DNA of 64,000 nucleotides from Achromobacter ruhlandii (GTDB lineage Bacteria > Pseudomonadota > Gammaproteobacteria > Burkholderiales > Burkholderiaceae_B), in contig NZ_CADIJL010000002.1 of the NCBI RefSeq assembly GCF_902859695.1, forward strand, positions 409,027-473,026. The letters run 5' to 3'. Both the position numbers and the translations under genes were made by a program. The notes under the pieces were generated by a model. That model was not told the DNA's origin. It saw only the letters and a program-made list of their open reading frames with translations, and searched no databases. Shown here piece after piece: positions 50,502-59,029 of the stretch; the stretch's first letter is position 1, and every line of letters starts with the position of its first letter.

Positions 50502-51029
50502 ATGAAGAAATTCTCGATTCTCGTTGCAACGCTGGCGCTGGCCGGCGGCTCGGCTGTCGCCCAGGCCGAGAGCGTCACGATGTCATTCCTGAACGACGAC
50601 GGCTCCGTGGGCAAGAGCGCGGGCACCGTCACGCTGGAACAGACCAAGGGCGGCCTGAAGTTCACCCCCAAGCTGGCGGGCCTGCCGCCCGGCGAGCACG
50701 GCTTCCATGTGCATGAAAAGGGTTCATGTGAGTCCACCACGGTAGATGGCAAGGTGATGCCGGGGGGCGCCGCGGGCGGTCACCTGGATCCGCACAACAC
50801 CAAGGCGCACAAGGGGCCGCTGGCCGAGGATGGCCACCTGGGCGACCTGCCGTTCATCACGGTGGCGGCCGATGGCAGCGCCAAGACCGCCGTGGTGGCG
50901 CCGCGGTTGAAGCTGGCCGACGTGAAGCAGCACGCGTTGATGATCCACGTGGGCGCCGATAACTACAGCGACACGCCCAAGCCGCTGGGCGGTGGCGGCG
51001 GCCGCATGATCTGCGGCGTCGTGAAGTAA
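50502..51029 (+). CDS. sodC: Periplasmic Cu/Zn superoxide dismutase
   Basis: 175 residues with a signal peptide cut near AQA-ES (residue 23). Copper ligands H69 and H71 in GFHVHEKGSC, zinc-site histidines from H94 onward (GGHLDPH, KAHKG, EDGHLGD), and cysteines C76 and C172 for the structural disulfide. A strong AGGAGG-like site precedes the ATG. It dismutates superoxide in the periplasm, a common defence against host or competitor oxidative burst. Confidence 0.95.
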   Translation: MKKFSILVATLALAGGSAVAQAESVTMSFLNDDGSVGKSAGTVTLEQTKGGLKFTPKLAGLPPGEHGFHVHEKGSCESTTVDGKVMPGGAAGGHLDPHNTKAHKGPLAEDGHLGDLPFITVAADGSAKTAVVAPRLKLADVKQHALMIHVGADNYSDTPKPLGGGGGRMICGVVK

Positions 51030-51045
51030 CGCGCCGGGTCGTCCG

Positions 51046-51687
51046 CTAGGCGGTGCCGTTGCGGCCATGGGCGCGATAGCCCGGCCGCTCGGCCAGCCGG
51101 TCGTAGTAGGCCGCCACCGCCGGCAGCGCGGGCCGCAGGGCGTCGTCCAGCGGCGTGGCGAACCAGCGGTTGACCGACAGGCCGACGGCGATGTCGGCCA
51201 GCGTGAAGGCCTCGCCGGCCACGTAGGCGCCCGTCTCGCCCAGGCGCCGTTCCAGGATTCCCATGAAATGCCCCCAATCGCGGCTCGATGCCTCGATGGC
51301 GGCGGCATCGCGGTGCGCCGGCGACTGCCGCGCCAACGCCAGGAAAGCATAGCTCCAGGAGCGGTTCAGGTCGGTCGCCTGCCAATCCATCCATTGGTCG
51401 ACGCGGGCGCGGCGCCGGGGTTCGGACGGATACAGCGGCTGTTCGCGGCCGGCGCCGTACTGGTTGGCGAGATAGCGGATGATGCTGTTCGATTCCCACA
51501 GCACGAAGTCGCCGTCGCGCAGCACCGGCACCATGGCGTTGGGATTGAGCGCCAGGAACGCGGGCTCGTTGGTCGGGCGAAAGCCGGAACCCCAATCCTC
51601 CCGTTCGAAGGGCAGGCCCAGTTCGACGCAAGTCCAGAGCACCTTGCGGACGTTGATGGAAGAGGCTTTTCCGAGGATGTTCAGCAT
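51046..51687 (-). CDS. Glutathione S-transferase family protein
   Basis: 213 residues from the ATG at 51687; the longer open frame upstream overlaps the divergently unrelated MFS gene in another frame and is ignored. N-terminal thioredoxin-like domain with [25 protein letters not shown] in two parts (about 47-71), then the helical GST C-terminal domain (about 90-205). The catalytic residue is likely Ser in KASSINVRK. Substrate unknown. It converges with sodC. Confidence 0.88.
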   Translation of the reverse strand: MLNILGKASSINVRKVLWTCVELGLPFEREDWGSGFRPTNEPAFLALNPNAMVPVLRDGDFVLWESNSIIRYLANQYGAGREQPLYPSEPRRRARVDQWMDWQATDLNRSWSYAFLALARQSPAHRDAAAIEASSRDWGHFMGILERRLGETGAYVAGEAFTLADIAVGLSVNRWFATPLDDALRPALPAVAAYYDRLAERPGYRAHGRNGTA

Positions 51688-51842
51688 GTTGGTGGCGCGG
51701 CGAGGTGTGGCGTCGGCCGAGGCGCCGCGTGCGGCGGCCTCGATGGCAGGCCAGTCTAGCGGCCGCCGCTGGCCGCCGCCAGATACAGATCCCGCCCGGC
51801 GGGACCGCAACAGACGGCCCCGCCGGCGCGGCACGGCGCGGT

Positions 51843-53063
51843 TCAAGCCGCCACGGTTTCCGGCTGGCGGCGCAGCCGCGCCACGGGCGAGGTCAAAAGC
51901 ACCACGAACTGGGCGGCAAAGCCCACGCTGGACAACCACAGGCAGGCATCCATGCCCAGCCGCGCCGCCAGGGTCGCGCCGATCAAGGCGCCCACGGGCC
52001 GCGCGCCGAACGTCGCCGTGACGATCACGGCCGAGACGCGGCCCAGCAGCGCGTTGGGCGTGACCGCCTGGCGCAGCGTGGTGGTGGCGATGGTCCACAG
52101 GATCGGTCCGGCGCCGAACAGGAACAGGCCGACCCCGGCCCAGGCGCCCGCCGGCCATGCCAGCGTCGACAGCAGGATCAGGCTGGCGGCCAGCGCGCAG
52201 GTGGGGCCGGCCGCGATCAGCGCGCCGAACGGCAGGCGCGCCGCCAGCCACGGCGCGGCCAGGGCTCCGGCCAGCATGCCGGCGCCGTAGATGCCCAACG
52301 TCATGCCCACGCCGGCGGCGGTCAGGCCCAGCCGCTCCACCGCGTAGACCACGTAGACGGCCTGCAGCACGAACCAGGCGGTGTTGAAGCACACCGCCGT
52401 CACCAGCACCGGCCGCAGCAGGGGATGCGCCGCCACGAAGGCGGCGCCTTCGCGTAGTTCGCGCCACAGGTGGCGGCGCACGGCCGCGCGCGGCGGCTCG
52501 GAAGGCAGGCCCGCCAGCAGCCCCGCCGCCAGCAGCGACAGCAGGGTGGCCAGGCCATAGGCGACGGCGGCGCCCAGGCCGCCGACCAGCGCGCCGCCCA
52601 GCGCCGGCCCGGCCGAGAACGCCGCGCTGCGCGCCAGTTCCAGCCAGCGGTTGGCCTGCGCCAGCAGGGTTGCCGGTAATAGCGTGGGCACCAGCGCGGG
52701 CGCGGCGACGTTGTAGGCCACCGTGCCGACCGCGCCCAGGAAGCCCAGCACCGCCAGCGCGGCCAGGCTCAGGCCGTCCGCCGCCAGCAGCGCCAGCAGG
52801 CCCAGCAGGCTGGCGGCGCGCGCGCATTCGGCGGCGGTCATCAGGGTGCGGCGCGCGATCCGGTCGGCCAGCACCCCGGCGGGCAATGACAGCAGCAGGA
52901 AGGGCAGGGTCTGGGCGGTCTGCAGATAGCCGGTCTGGGCGGCGTTGGCGCCCAGCGCCAGCACCGCCACCAGCGGCGCCGCCGCCAGGGCGATCTGTTC
53001 GGAACATTGGGCGGCCAGATTGGAGGCGGCCAGGCGGCGGAACGCCGCGGGCAGGGCGGTCAT
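51843..53063 (-). CDS. MFS exporter (EntS-like)
   Basis: 406 residues from the Met at 53063. Twelve membrane segments; the N-terminal half shows [17 protein letters not shown], the conserved loop 2-3, and the protein resembles the EntS/MdfA-like group with [22 protein letters not shown]. It would export a small molecule by proton exchange; no siderophore genes are nearby, so substrate is open. Confidence 0.82.
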   Translation of the reverse strand: MTALPAAFRRLAASNLAAQCSEQIALAAAPLVAVLALGANAAQTGYLQTAQTLPFLLLSLPAGVLADRIARRTLMTAAECARAASLLGLLALLAADGLSLAALAVLGFLGAVGTVAYNVAAPALVPTLLPATLLAQANRWLELARSAAFSAGPALGGALVGGLGAAVAYGLATLLSLLAAGLLAGLPSEPPRAAVRRHLWRELREGAAFVAAHPLLRPVLVTAVCFNTAWFVLQAVYVVYAVERLGLTAAGVGMTLGIYGAGMLAGALAAPWLAARLPFGALIAAGPTCALAASLILLSTLAWPAGAWAGVGLFLFGAGPILWTIATTTLRQAVTPNALLGRVSAVIVTATFGARPVGALIGATLAARLGMDACLWLSSVGFAAQFVVLLTSPVARLRRQPETVAA

Positions 53064-53164
53064 GGGGGCAACGGCCGGCGCGGCCGCGGAAACGACGAGG
53101 GCCCGATCATGACCGGGCCCCGCGGGCATTGCACTCCGTTAATTGCCGTCGCCGGCCGGCCGCC

Positions 53165-53956
53165 TCAGGGAATCGGCGGGTAGTCGCCGAAGCCGTCCGG
53201 CCAAGGGGTCAGAACCTCGTAGCCGGTGTCGGTGACGACCACCATGTGTTCCCATTGGGCCGACAGCGAGCGGTCCTTGGTGACCACGGTCCAGCCGTCG
53301 GGCAGCTGCTTGGTCTGCGGCTTGCCGGCGTTGATCATGGGTTCGATCGTGAACATCATGCCCGGCTGCAGCACCAGGCCTTCGCCGGGGCGGCCATAGT
53401 GCAGCACCTGCGGTTCGTCGTGGTAGATCTGGCCGATGCCGTGGCCGCAGTATTCGCGCACGATGCTGAAGTGCTCGCGGTGCGCGACTGTCTGGATGGC
53501 GTGGCCGATGTCGCCCAGCGTGGCGCCGGGCCTGACCGCCATGATGCCCGCGCGCATGGCTTCGTAGGTGGTGTTGACCAGCCGCCGCGCCAGCGGACTG
53601 GGCTGGCCGACGAAGTACATGCGGCTGGTGTCGCCAAACCAGCCGTCCTTGATGACGGCCACGTCGATGTTGAGGATGTCGCCGTTCTTGAGCACCTTGG
53701 CCGACGGGATGCCGTGGCAGATCACGTGGTTGGCCGAGGCGCAGATGGTCTTGGGAAAGCCGTGGTAGCCGACGTTGGCCGGGATCGCCTTTTGCACGTT
53801 GACGATGTAGTCGTGGCAGATGCGGTCGAGTTCGTCGGTGGTGACGCCGGGGCGCACGTGTTCGGCGATCATGTGCAGCACTTCCGCCGCCAGGGCGCCG
53901 GCCTGGCGGGCCATGGCGATGTCGGCGGCGGATTTGATGGAAACCTTGCGCGCCAT
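53165..53956 (-). CDS. map: Methionine aminopeptidase type I
   Basis: 263 residues. The five metal ligands are in place: two aspartates in LNIDVAVIKDGWFGDTSRM, histidine in HGIGQIYHDEPQVL, and glutamates in TIEPMINAG and QWEHMVVV; the substrate-gating YCGHGIG segment is intact. It removes the initiator methionine from nascent proteins. It starts directly at the stop of the ParD-like gene (TAA then ATG), so the two are one operon. The usual housekeeping map sits beside rpsB; this copy may be an accessory one. Confidence 0.93.
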   Translation of the reverse strand: MARKVSIKSAADIAMARQAGALAAEVLHMIAEHVRPGVTTDELDRICHDYIVNVQKAIPANVGYHGFPKTICASANHVICHGIPSAKVLKNGDILNIDVAVIKDGWFGDTSRMYFVGQPSPLARRLVNTTYEAMRAGIMAVRPGATLGDIGHAIQTVAHREHFSIVREYCGHGIGQIYHDEPQVLHYGRPGEGLVLQPGMMFTIEPMINAGKPQTKQLPDGWTVVTKDRSLSAQWEHMVVVTDTGYEVLTPWPDGFGDYPPIP

Positions 53957-54202
53957 TTACGCGGCCTCCTGCTGGCCGGCGGTTGCCTGTCCGTGGGACA
54001 GGGCGGCGATGCTGAAGCCTTCCGCCTGCTCGATGCGGATCAGCAACTGGCAGATGTCGGCGTGGCGCAGTTCGGGGTAGAGCTCGGACAGCATGCCGAT
54101 GCGCATCCAGTGCTCGGCCTGCGAGTTGATCGAACGGCTCAGCGCGCTGCTGGCCACGCGCAGGTTCTCGTGCATCTGCTCGGAAATCTTGACGATACCC
54201 AT
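53957..54202 (-). CDS. ParD-like antitoxin family protein
   Basis: 81 residues. The N-terminal half (VKISEQMHENLRVASSALSR) resembles a ribbon-helix-helix DNA-binding motif; the C-terminal part is helical. The family is called ParD-like but no ParE toxin gene lies beside it; the partner gene in the operon is map. A perfect 10-bp inverted repeat sits eight bases before the start, consistent with autoregulation. A role as regulator of map is inference. Confidence 0.75.
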   Translation of the reverse strand: MGIVKISEQMHENLRVASSALSRSINSQAEHWMRIGMLSELYPELRHADICQLLIRIEQAEGFSIAALSHGQATAGQQEAA

Positions 54203-54209
54203 AGTAGGT

Positions 54210-54236
54210 GTTCCATATATGGTTTGTATATGGAAC
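54210..54236. promoter_or_regulatory. Operator-like inverted repeat before the ParD-like/map operon
   Basis: GTTCCATATA and TATATGGAAC form a perfect 10-bp inverted repeat around a 7-base spacer, immediately upstream of the ParD-like start codon at 54202. Its AT-rich centre contrasts with the surrounding GC-rich DNA. It is well placed as autoregulatory site for the ribbon-helix-helix protein. Confidence 0.75.
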
Positions 54237-54318
54237 GTATGTTATCGCAGGCGGCGCGCCGGGCGCAACCCGCCACCCGCGCGCGGACGAGACCGTCGCC
54301 GTGACGGCGGCGCGGTCC

Positions 54319-54393
54319 GGTTCCCTGGCGGGGGGCGGGGTCAGGTTCCCTGGCGGGGGGCGGAGTCAGGTTACCGGGCGGGCGGCAGGGTCA
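54319..54393. repeat. Three tandem copies of a 25-bp repeat
   Basis: Copies at 54319-54343, 54344-54368 and 54369-54393; copies 1 and 2 differ at one base, copy 3 is more divergent. The unit contains GGTTCCCTGGCGGGGGGCGG followed by GGTCA. The last copy supplies the stop codon of the PAAR gene. Confidence 0.85.
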
Positions 54394-55551
54394 GGCGGAT
54401 TTGGGGGCCGGACTTTTGTCCAGCAGGTTCATGGCGTCCAGCTGCCGGTAGCGCGCCGGGTAGATCGAGCGCGCGTAGTGCTCGCACGGCGTGCCCTGGG
54501 TGGCGACGGCCATCACCACGAACTCGGCGAAATCCTCGGGCGGGCCGGCCTTGGCGTAGTCCGACGGGAAATTGCCGTCGGATTTGGCGGCGGCGCCCCA
54601 GGCCTTCATGTCGACGCGGGCGTTGTTGGCGTAGCTGTGCGCCAGTTCATGCAGCACGGCGTGGTCGATCACGGCCTGGTCGCCCGGCATGCTGTAGAGC
54701 GTGATGCGCGAGAACATCGTTTCGCCCACGGTGTGCACCTCTCGGGTCGGATCGGCCCACGGCGGGCCTTTGACCACTTGCGCATCGAGCCGCTTGACGC
54801 TGTCTTCCAACGACATGCCTTTGGCCAGGGTGATCTGCAGGTCGCGGCCCTGCAACAGCGCCTTGGGCGCCACGCCCAGGCTCTTGGCCACCTGCTCGGG
54901 CTGCGGCTGCGGTTCTTCGGTCAGGCGCTCGGTGATTTCGTGCGGCGTGCTTTTCAGCAGGTCGCCGGTCCAGAGCGGCTTGCGCGGCTCCAGCACCACC
55001 GGCACGCGCTGGCCGGCCGGCCAGGCTTCGTACATGACAAGCTTGTCGTCGCCCTGGCGCGCCAGGTTGGCGGGCGGCTGATAGGCCGACGGGCCGGTCA
55101 GCTTCACCGGCGCGCGCTTGGCGTCGAACATGGCTTCGGTGAGCTTGAGCGTGTCCTGCACCTGGGCGCATTTGACCGGCGCGTCCTGCGCCGCGATGGG
55201 TTCGATCGCGGCCAGCGCCGCCGGCGCGCCGGCCTGCAGCGCCTGGGGGGCGTCGTTCACGCCCGCGCCGCCGCCATCACCGCCGCCATGTTCGAGCTGG
55301 TAGAACTGCTGGCTGGCGATCAGCGTGGCGCCGCAGGACGTCTTCATGCCCTCCAGCGCGGTGCGGCGGTCGGAACTGACGCTCTGCACGCCTTCGACGA
55401 TGGTGTGCTGGCCCGCGCACTTGGGGCAGGTGACGCGGTCGCCGACGCGCGCCATGGGCTGGCCGAAGATCTGCACGGATTCATCCCCGGTGACCACCAC
55501 GCCGCCATGCGACGTGCGGTCACCCTTGCGTATTACGGATCGCTGCGCCAT
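54391..55551 (-). CDS. PAAR protein with C-terminal zinc metallopeptidase-like domain, candidate T6SS effector
   Basis: 386 residues. Residues 1-88 are a PAAR spike-tip domain (RKGDRTSHGG, PMARVGDRVTCPKC). A Gly/Ala-rich linker and a middle region lead to a C-terminal zincin motif H301-E-L-A-H305 with a downstream glutamate motif EDFAEF (339-344), the spacing and wording seen in anthrax-lethal-factor-like gluzincins. PAAR proteins cap the VgrG spike and carry toxins. The neighbouring T6SS genes support a secreted protease effector. No immunity gene is recognised; the target could be host or bacterial. Confidence 0.82.
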   Translation of the reverse strand: MAQRSVIRKGDRTSHGGVVVTGDESVQIFGQPMARVGDRVTCPKCAGQHTIVEGVQSVSSDRRTALEGMKTSCGATLIASQQFYQLEHGGGDGGGAGVNDAPQALQAGAPAALAAIEPIAAQDAPVKCAQVQDTLKLTEAMFDAKRAPVKLTGPSAYQPPANLARQGDDKLVMYEAWPAGQRVPVVLEPRKPLWTGDLLKSTPHEITERLTEEPQPQPEQVAKSLGVAPKALLQGRDLQITLAKGMSLEDSVKRLDAQVVKGPPWADPTREVHTVGETMFSRITLYSMPGDQAVIDHAVLHELAHSYANNARVDMKAWGAAAKSDGNFPSDYAKAGPPEDFAEFVVMAVATQGTPCEHYARSIYPARYRQLDAMNLLDKSPAPKSA

Positions 55552-55587
55552 GGCCGGCCGTTGCTCCCAGATGCTGGTTAAGTCTGC

Positions 55588-55839
55588 TTACAGATAGGTG
55601 CCGTCCGGCGCCATGCGCGGGGTGCCCACGACGAAGGTGCCGTCGGGCGCCATGCGCACCGGGCCGCCGCTGCCGAGGTAGCGGCCATTGGGCGCGCGCT
55701 GCGGCGTGCCGGCCACGTAGGTGCCGTCCGGCGCGCGGGTGATGGGGCCGCCGTCGCCGACGTAAGTGCCATCCGGGCAGCGCCGCGGCGTGCCATTGAT
55801 GAAGCGGCCGTCGGGCATCATGTGGAATGATTTGTTCAT
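55588..55839 (-). CDS. Small PDGTYV-repeat protein, 83 aa, upstream of the PAAR gene
   Basis: Start at 55839 chosen for the GAGGGAG site before it. Nearly the whole protein is repeats of (A/C/M)PDG(T/R)(Y/F)(V/L/I), which alternate between a 13-residue form ending GTPxR and a 15-residue form ending GDGGP or GSGGP: six repeat starts in all, the last truncated after APDGTYL. No signal peptide, no cysteine pair. The regular alternation suggests a small beta-propeller-, flower- or solenoid-like fold. It is 36 bases upstream of the PAAR gene on the same strand. Family not recognised. Confidence 0.75.
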   Translation of the reverse strand: MNKSFHMMPDGRFINGTPRRCPDGTYVGDGGPITRAPDGTYVAGTPQRAPNGRYLGSGGPVRMAPDGTFVVGTPRMAPDGTYL

Positions 55840-56014
55840 CGTGACTCCCTCTGTTTGGAGAGCTTGCATGATAGCGATGGTCCCTGATGCGTTTTGTAAT
55901 AGGGCGTGTCATGTTCCAACGTAACGCGGTTACAGATATGGGATCATCGCTGCTTTCGCCGCCGGGCCCGCGCCGCTTGCGCGCGGCCCGCCTTCCGCAA
56001 CGACCCAAGACACT

Positions 56015-57124
56015 ATGAGCGATATCGACGCACTGTTGCAGCCCATTCCGGGCGAGGCGCCTTGTGGCGCCGACATGGTCTTTTCGGCCGAATTCGACGC
56101 CATCCGCGAGGCCCGCCGCCACGATGACCCGCACCTGGACCAGGGCGACTGGGTCATCGATATCAAAGAGGCCGACTGGCCGCAGGTGATCCGCATCTGC
56201 ACCGAGGTGCTGACCCAGCGCAGCAAGGACGTGCGCGTGGCCGCCTGGCTGGCCGAGGCCTGGGCCAAGACGCGCGGCTTCGCCGGCCTTCGCGATGGCT
56301 TCCTGCTGGTGGACGGCTTGTGCCGGCGCTACTGGGACGGTCTGCATCCGGTGCCGGACGAGGGCGACGTGCAGCAGCGCGTGGGCAACCTGGCGTGGTT
56401 GCTGTCGCGTTCGCAGCAGCTGGTGCGCGAACTGCCATTGACGCAATCCGAGGGCGGGCGCTTCGGCGCGGTGCTGTGGGACAGCGCCTCGCAACTGGCC
56501 AACGCCATCAAGCGCGCGCCGCAGAACGCCGCCGACATGTCGCGCGGCAAGGTCACCCTCGAGCAGTTCGATGCCGCGCGCCGCGATACGCCGCCGGCGT
56601 TCTACTCCGAACTCGAAAGCCAGTTGCAGAGCTGCTTCGGCGCGGTCGACGTGCTGGAGCTGACCCTGACCGAACGCCTGGGCGATGACGGGCCGGCCTT
56701 CTCGCCGCTGCGCACCGCCCTGACGGACGTGACCGAACTGGTGCATCGCTTTGCCCGCGAGGCCGGCCTGCTGGTGCGCGCCGACCTGGCGCCGCCGGCC
56801 ACGCCGGCCGCGCCGGCCGCCGGCGCGCCCGCCACCCGCATGGAGCCCACCTTGACTGCTGCCGACCTTCCGCCCACGGCGTCCGTGGCCGCGCGCGGCC
56901 CGCTGCAAACGCGCGACCAGGCCCTGGCGCAACTGCGCGAAGTGGCCGAATTCTTCCGCCGCACCGAACCGCACAGCCCCGTGGCCTATCTGGCCGACAA
57001 GGCGGCCAGCTGGGGCGAGATGTCGCTGCACCTGTGGCTGCGCACCGTGGTCAAGAACGGCGAGGCGCTGTCGGGCCTGGAAGAGCTGCTGGGCGTGCCC
57101 AAGGCGCCCGAGAACAACGGCTGA
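56015..57124 (+). CDS. tssA: TssA, type VI secretion cap protein (ImpA family)
   Basis: 369 residues. N-terminal ImpA domain (LLQPIPGEAPCGADMVF; DWPQVIRICTEVLTQRSKD; CRRYWDGLHPVPDEGD), an Ala/Pro-rich linker (about 258-290) and a C-terminal segment FFRRTEPHSPVAYLADKAASW typical of short TssA proteins. TssA primes and caps the growing T6SS sheath. It reads divergently from the small repeat protein and the PAAR gene, and converges on the OmpA-TagF-TssM operon. Confidence 0.92.
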   Translation: MSDIDALLQPIPGEAPCGADMVFSAEFDAIREARRHDDPHLDQGDWVIDIKEADWPQVIRICTEVLTQRSKDVRVAAWLAEAWAKTRGFAGLRDGFLLVDGLCRRYWDGLHPVPDEGDVQQRVGNLAWLLSRSQQLVRELPLTQSEGGRFGAVLWDSASQLANAIKRAPQNAADMSRGKVTLEQFDAARRDTPPAFYSELESQLQSCFGAVDVLELTLTERLGDDGPAFSPLRTALTDVTELVHRFAREAGLLVRADLAPPATPAAPAAGAPATRMEPTLTAADLPPTASVAARGPLQTRDQALAQLREVAEFFRRTEPHSPVAYLADKAASWGEMSLHLWLRTVVKNGEALSGLEELLGVPKAPENNG

Positions 57125-57136
57125 AAACCCACCCGG

Positions 57137-57160
57137 GGCGCCGGCCGCGTGGCCGGCGCC
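57137..57160. terminator. Hairpin between tssA and the ompA-type gene
   Basis: Perfect 10-bp arms GGCGCCGGCC and GGCCGGCGCC around GCGT, 13 bases after the tssA stop. On the minus strand it is followed within ten bases by TTTTC, so it may end transcripts from both converging operons; not a canonical terminator because the T-run is short. Confidence 0.5.
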
Positions 57161-57248
57161 GGCGTGAAAAAGAGGGCGCCGCGACGTGCCCGCGCGCGGC
57201 GCGATGCTTGCCAGGCGACGCGCGCCGGCGTCGGCGCGCGGACGCCGC

Positions 57249-58043
57249 TTAGCGGCTGGCGCGGAATTCGATGCGGCGGTTCTTGGCGCGGCCCTCGGCG
57301 GTGGCGTTGGTGGCCACCGGCTGGTCCGGCCCCGCGCCCAGCGTTTCGAAGCGGCCGGGCGGCAGGCCCTTGTCCACCAGATAGGCCCTGACCGCGTCGG
57401 CGCGGGCCTGGCTCAAGGCCAGGTTGGTGCTGCGGCTGCCGGAGCTGTCGGTATGGCCGATGATCTGCACCTTGTCGCTGTGCAGCTTCGGGATCACGTC
57501 GGCCACCTGGTCCAGCAGTTCGCGCCCGCGCGCCGTCAGCGTGGCGCTGCCGGTCTCGAATTCCACCACGCGGTTGGTCAGCACCTTGTCCAGCAATCCC
57601 TGTTCGTCCTTGCCGGCGGCCACGCGCAGGCCGTTGACGATCTTGTAGGTCGGGTTGAGCGAGGTGGCGAAGGCGCTGGCGATCTGCTGGCGCGAGGCCT
57701 CGTTCTGCACTTCGCCGAGCAGGCGGATCTGGGTGCCGTCCACTTCCAGCTGGCCGCGGTTGATCTGCTTGAGCGGCTGGCCGATCAGCTTGCCCACGTG
57801 CTCGGACCAGTTGGGGGGCGCCACCACGCCGCCGACCTCGATCTGGTCGATGACGTTGCCCACCCCGTAGACCTGTTGCAGCCGCGCCAGCACATCGGCC
57901 TTGGTGGCCTCATCGGGCACGGCGCCGCTGGCCACCACCTGGCCGGGCTGCGGAATGACGTTGGCGGGGACGACGGTGGCGGCGTCCTGCGCCGCCGCGG
58001 CGCACGAGAACAGCGCCGCCATGATCAGGAGAGAGACGCGCAT
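57249..58043 (-). CDS. OmpA family protein of the T6SS cluster (TagL/TssL-extension-like)
   Basis: 264 residues with a signal peptide (about 1-19). An N-terminal BON-like region (about 40-135) precedes an OmpA C-terminal peptidoglycan-binding domain with IIGHTDSSGSRSTNLALSQARA (two parts, about 190-212) and the closing GRAKNRRIEF. It should anchor the secretion machine to the cell wall. It is three bases after tagF on the same strand. A free periplasmic OmpA-domain protein is the usual complement when TssL lacks such a domain. Confidence 0.87.
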   Translation of the reverse strand: MRVSLLIMAALFSCAAAAQDAATVVPANVIPQPGQVVASGAVPDEATKADVLARLQQVYGVGNVIDQIEVGGVVAPPNWSEHVGKLIGQPLKQINRGQLEVDGTQIRLLGEVQNEASRQQIASAFATSLNPTYKIVNGLRVAAGKDEQGLLDKVLTNRVVEFETGSATLTARGRELLDQVADVIPKLHSDKVQIIGHTDSSGSRSTNLALSQARADAVRAYLVDKGLPPGRFETLGAGPDQPVATNATAEGRAKNRRIEFRASR

Positions 58044-58045
58044 GG

Positions 58046-59029
58046 TCAGGCTCCGGTGAAGACTTCAAGATAGGTGTCGAGCGCCATGCGCAGCGACAGC
58101 CTGGGTTGGTCCAGGTAGCTGGAGAGCTTGGCCAGGCCGTGGCTGGCCGACACGTGGTTGCGCACCCAGGGCGCGTCTTCCAGCACGATGTATTGCTCGG
58201 CGAAGGCCTGCGGCGTGGACAGCAGGCTGGCCAGCGTCTGCGGCGAAGCGCCGCGAAAGCCCGCCACCAGCCGGTGCTTGCCGCCGATGCGGCCGATGAA
58301 CACCGCGATTTCGAAGTCCGCGCGCGCCAGGAACGGCGCGATCAGCGTCATCCAGTACGAGGCCACCAGATTGATGTAGAGCGGATCGTCCGGCAGCGGC
58401 AGCGCCAGCCCGCGGTCGAGCTGCGACGAGCCGCTGGACATGACCGGTTCGAGCAGGATGCCCAGCGCCAGGACGATGTCGTGCACGTTGGCCGCGTGGC
58501 CGTTGCCGCGCAGCATGGCCTGCAGGCGCTCGACGGTCTGCAGGTCGACGAAGGCATCGAAGCCGTCGTCGGCCTCGGTGCGGATCTCGCCTTCGAGTTC
58601 GTTCAGGCTCTGCAGCGCCGGGCCGGGGTCGGCGTCGGTCATCAACAGCGCGGCGGCGCCGCTCATGCGGTTCCACAGCCGGCTGAAGGCCATCGGGCTG
58701 CGGGCGATGAAGGCCAGGGGCCGCTGCACTTCGACCGAAGTCGCCGACAGGAACGGAAAGCGCCGGCCCGACTGGTCGCGGCTGGGCTGCAGGTGGCCGG
58801 CGATGGCCAGCTTGCCGCGCGAGCCGAGGATGGCGAACGGCATCGGCTCGGCCTCGTCGTACAGCGTCTTCCAGTGCGGGTCCTGGGCCAGCAGCTCCAT
58901 GGTGTTGGCGACCCAGCCGTCCAGCGTGCTCATCAGCTGCGGATGCGAGGTGTTCTTGACGAAGTCGCCGCGGGCCGGGATCTTGCCAAAGTAGGCCGTG
59001 CGGAACAGGGGGGACTGCAGGTTGCTCAT
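58046..59029 (-). CDS. tagF: TagF, T6SS-associated protein
   Basis: 327 residues. Starts with FGKIPARGDFVKNT, the diagnostic TagF/ImpM opening, and has FPFLSATSVEVQRPL. TagF proteins act as negative post-translational regulators of T6SS assembly. This one is longer than the single-domain form (about 200 residues); residues beyond about 190 form an additional helical domain with RLVAGFRGASPQTLASLL. It overlaps tssM by four bases (ATGA at 59026-59029). Confidence 0.88.
   Translation of the reverse strand: MSNLQSPLFRTAYFGKIPARGDFVKNTSHPQLMSTLDGWVANTMELLAQDPHWKTLYDEAEPMPFAILGSRGKLAIAGHLQPSRDQSGRRFPFLSATSVEVQRPLAFIARSPMAFSRLWNRMSGAAALLMTDADPGPALQSLNELEGEIRTEADDGFDAFVDLQTVERLQAMLRGNGHAANVHDIVLALGILLEPVMSSGSSQLDRGLALPLPDDPLYINLVASYWMTLIAPFLARADFEIAVFIGRIGGKHRLVAGFRGASPQTLASLLSTPQAFAEQYIVLEDAPWVRNHVSASHGLAKLSSYLDQPRLSLRMALDTYLEVFTGA

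Noticed and set aside
51046..53007. 653-codon extension of the glutathione transferase gene
   Set aside because: Residues before the Met at 51687 are an out-of-frame reading of the MFS gene.
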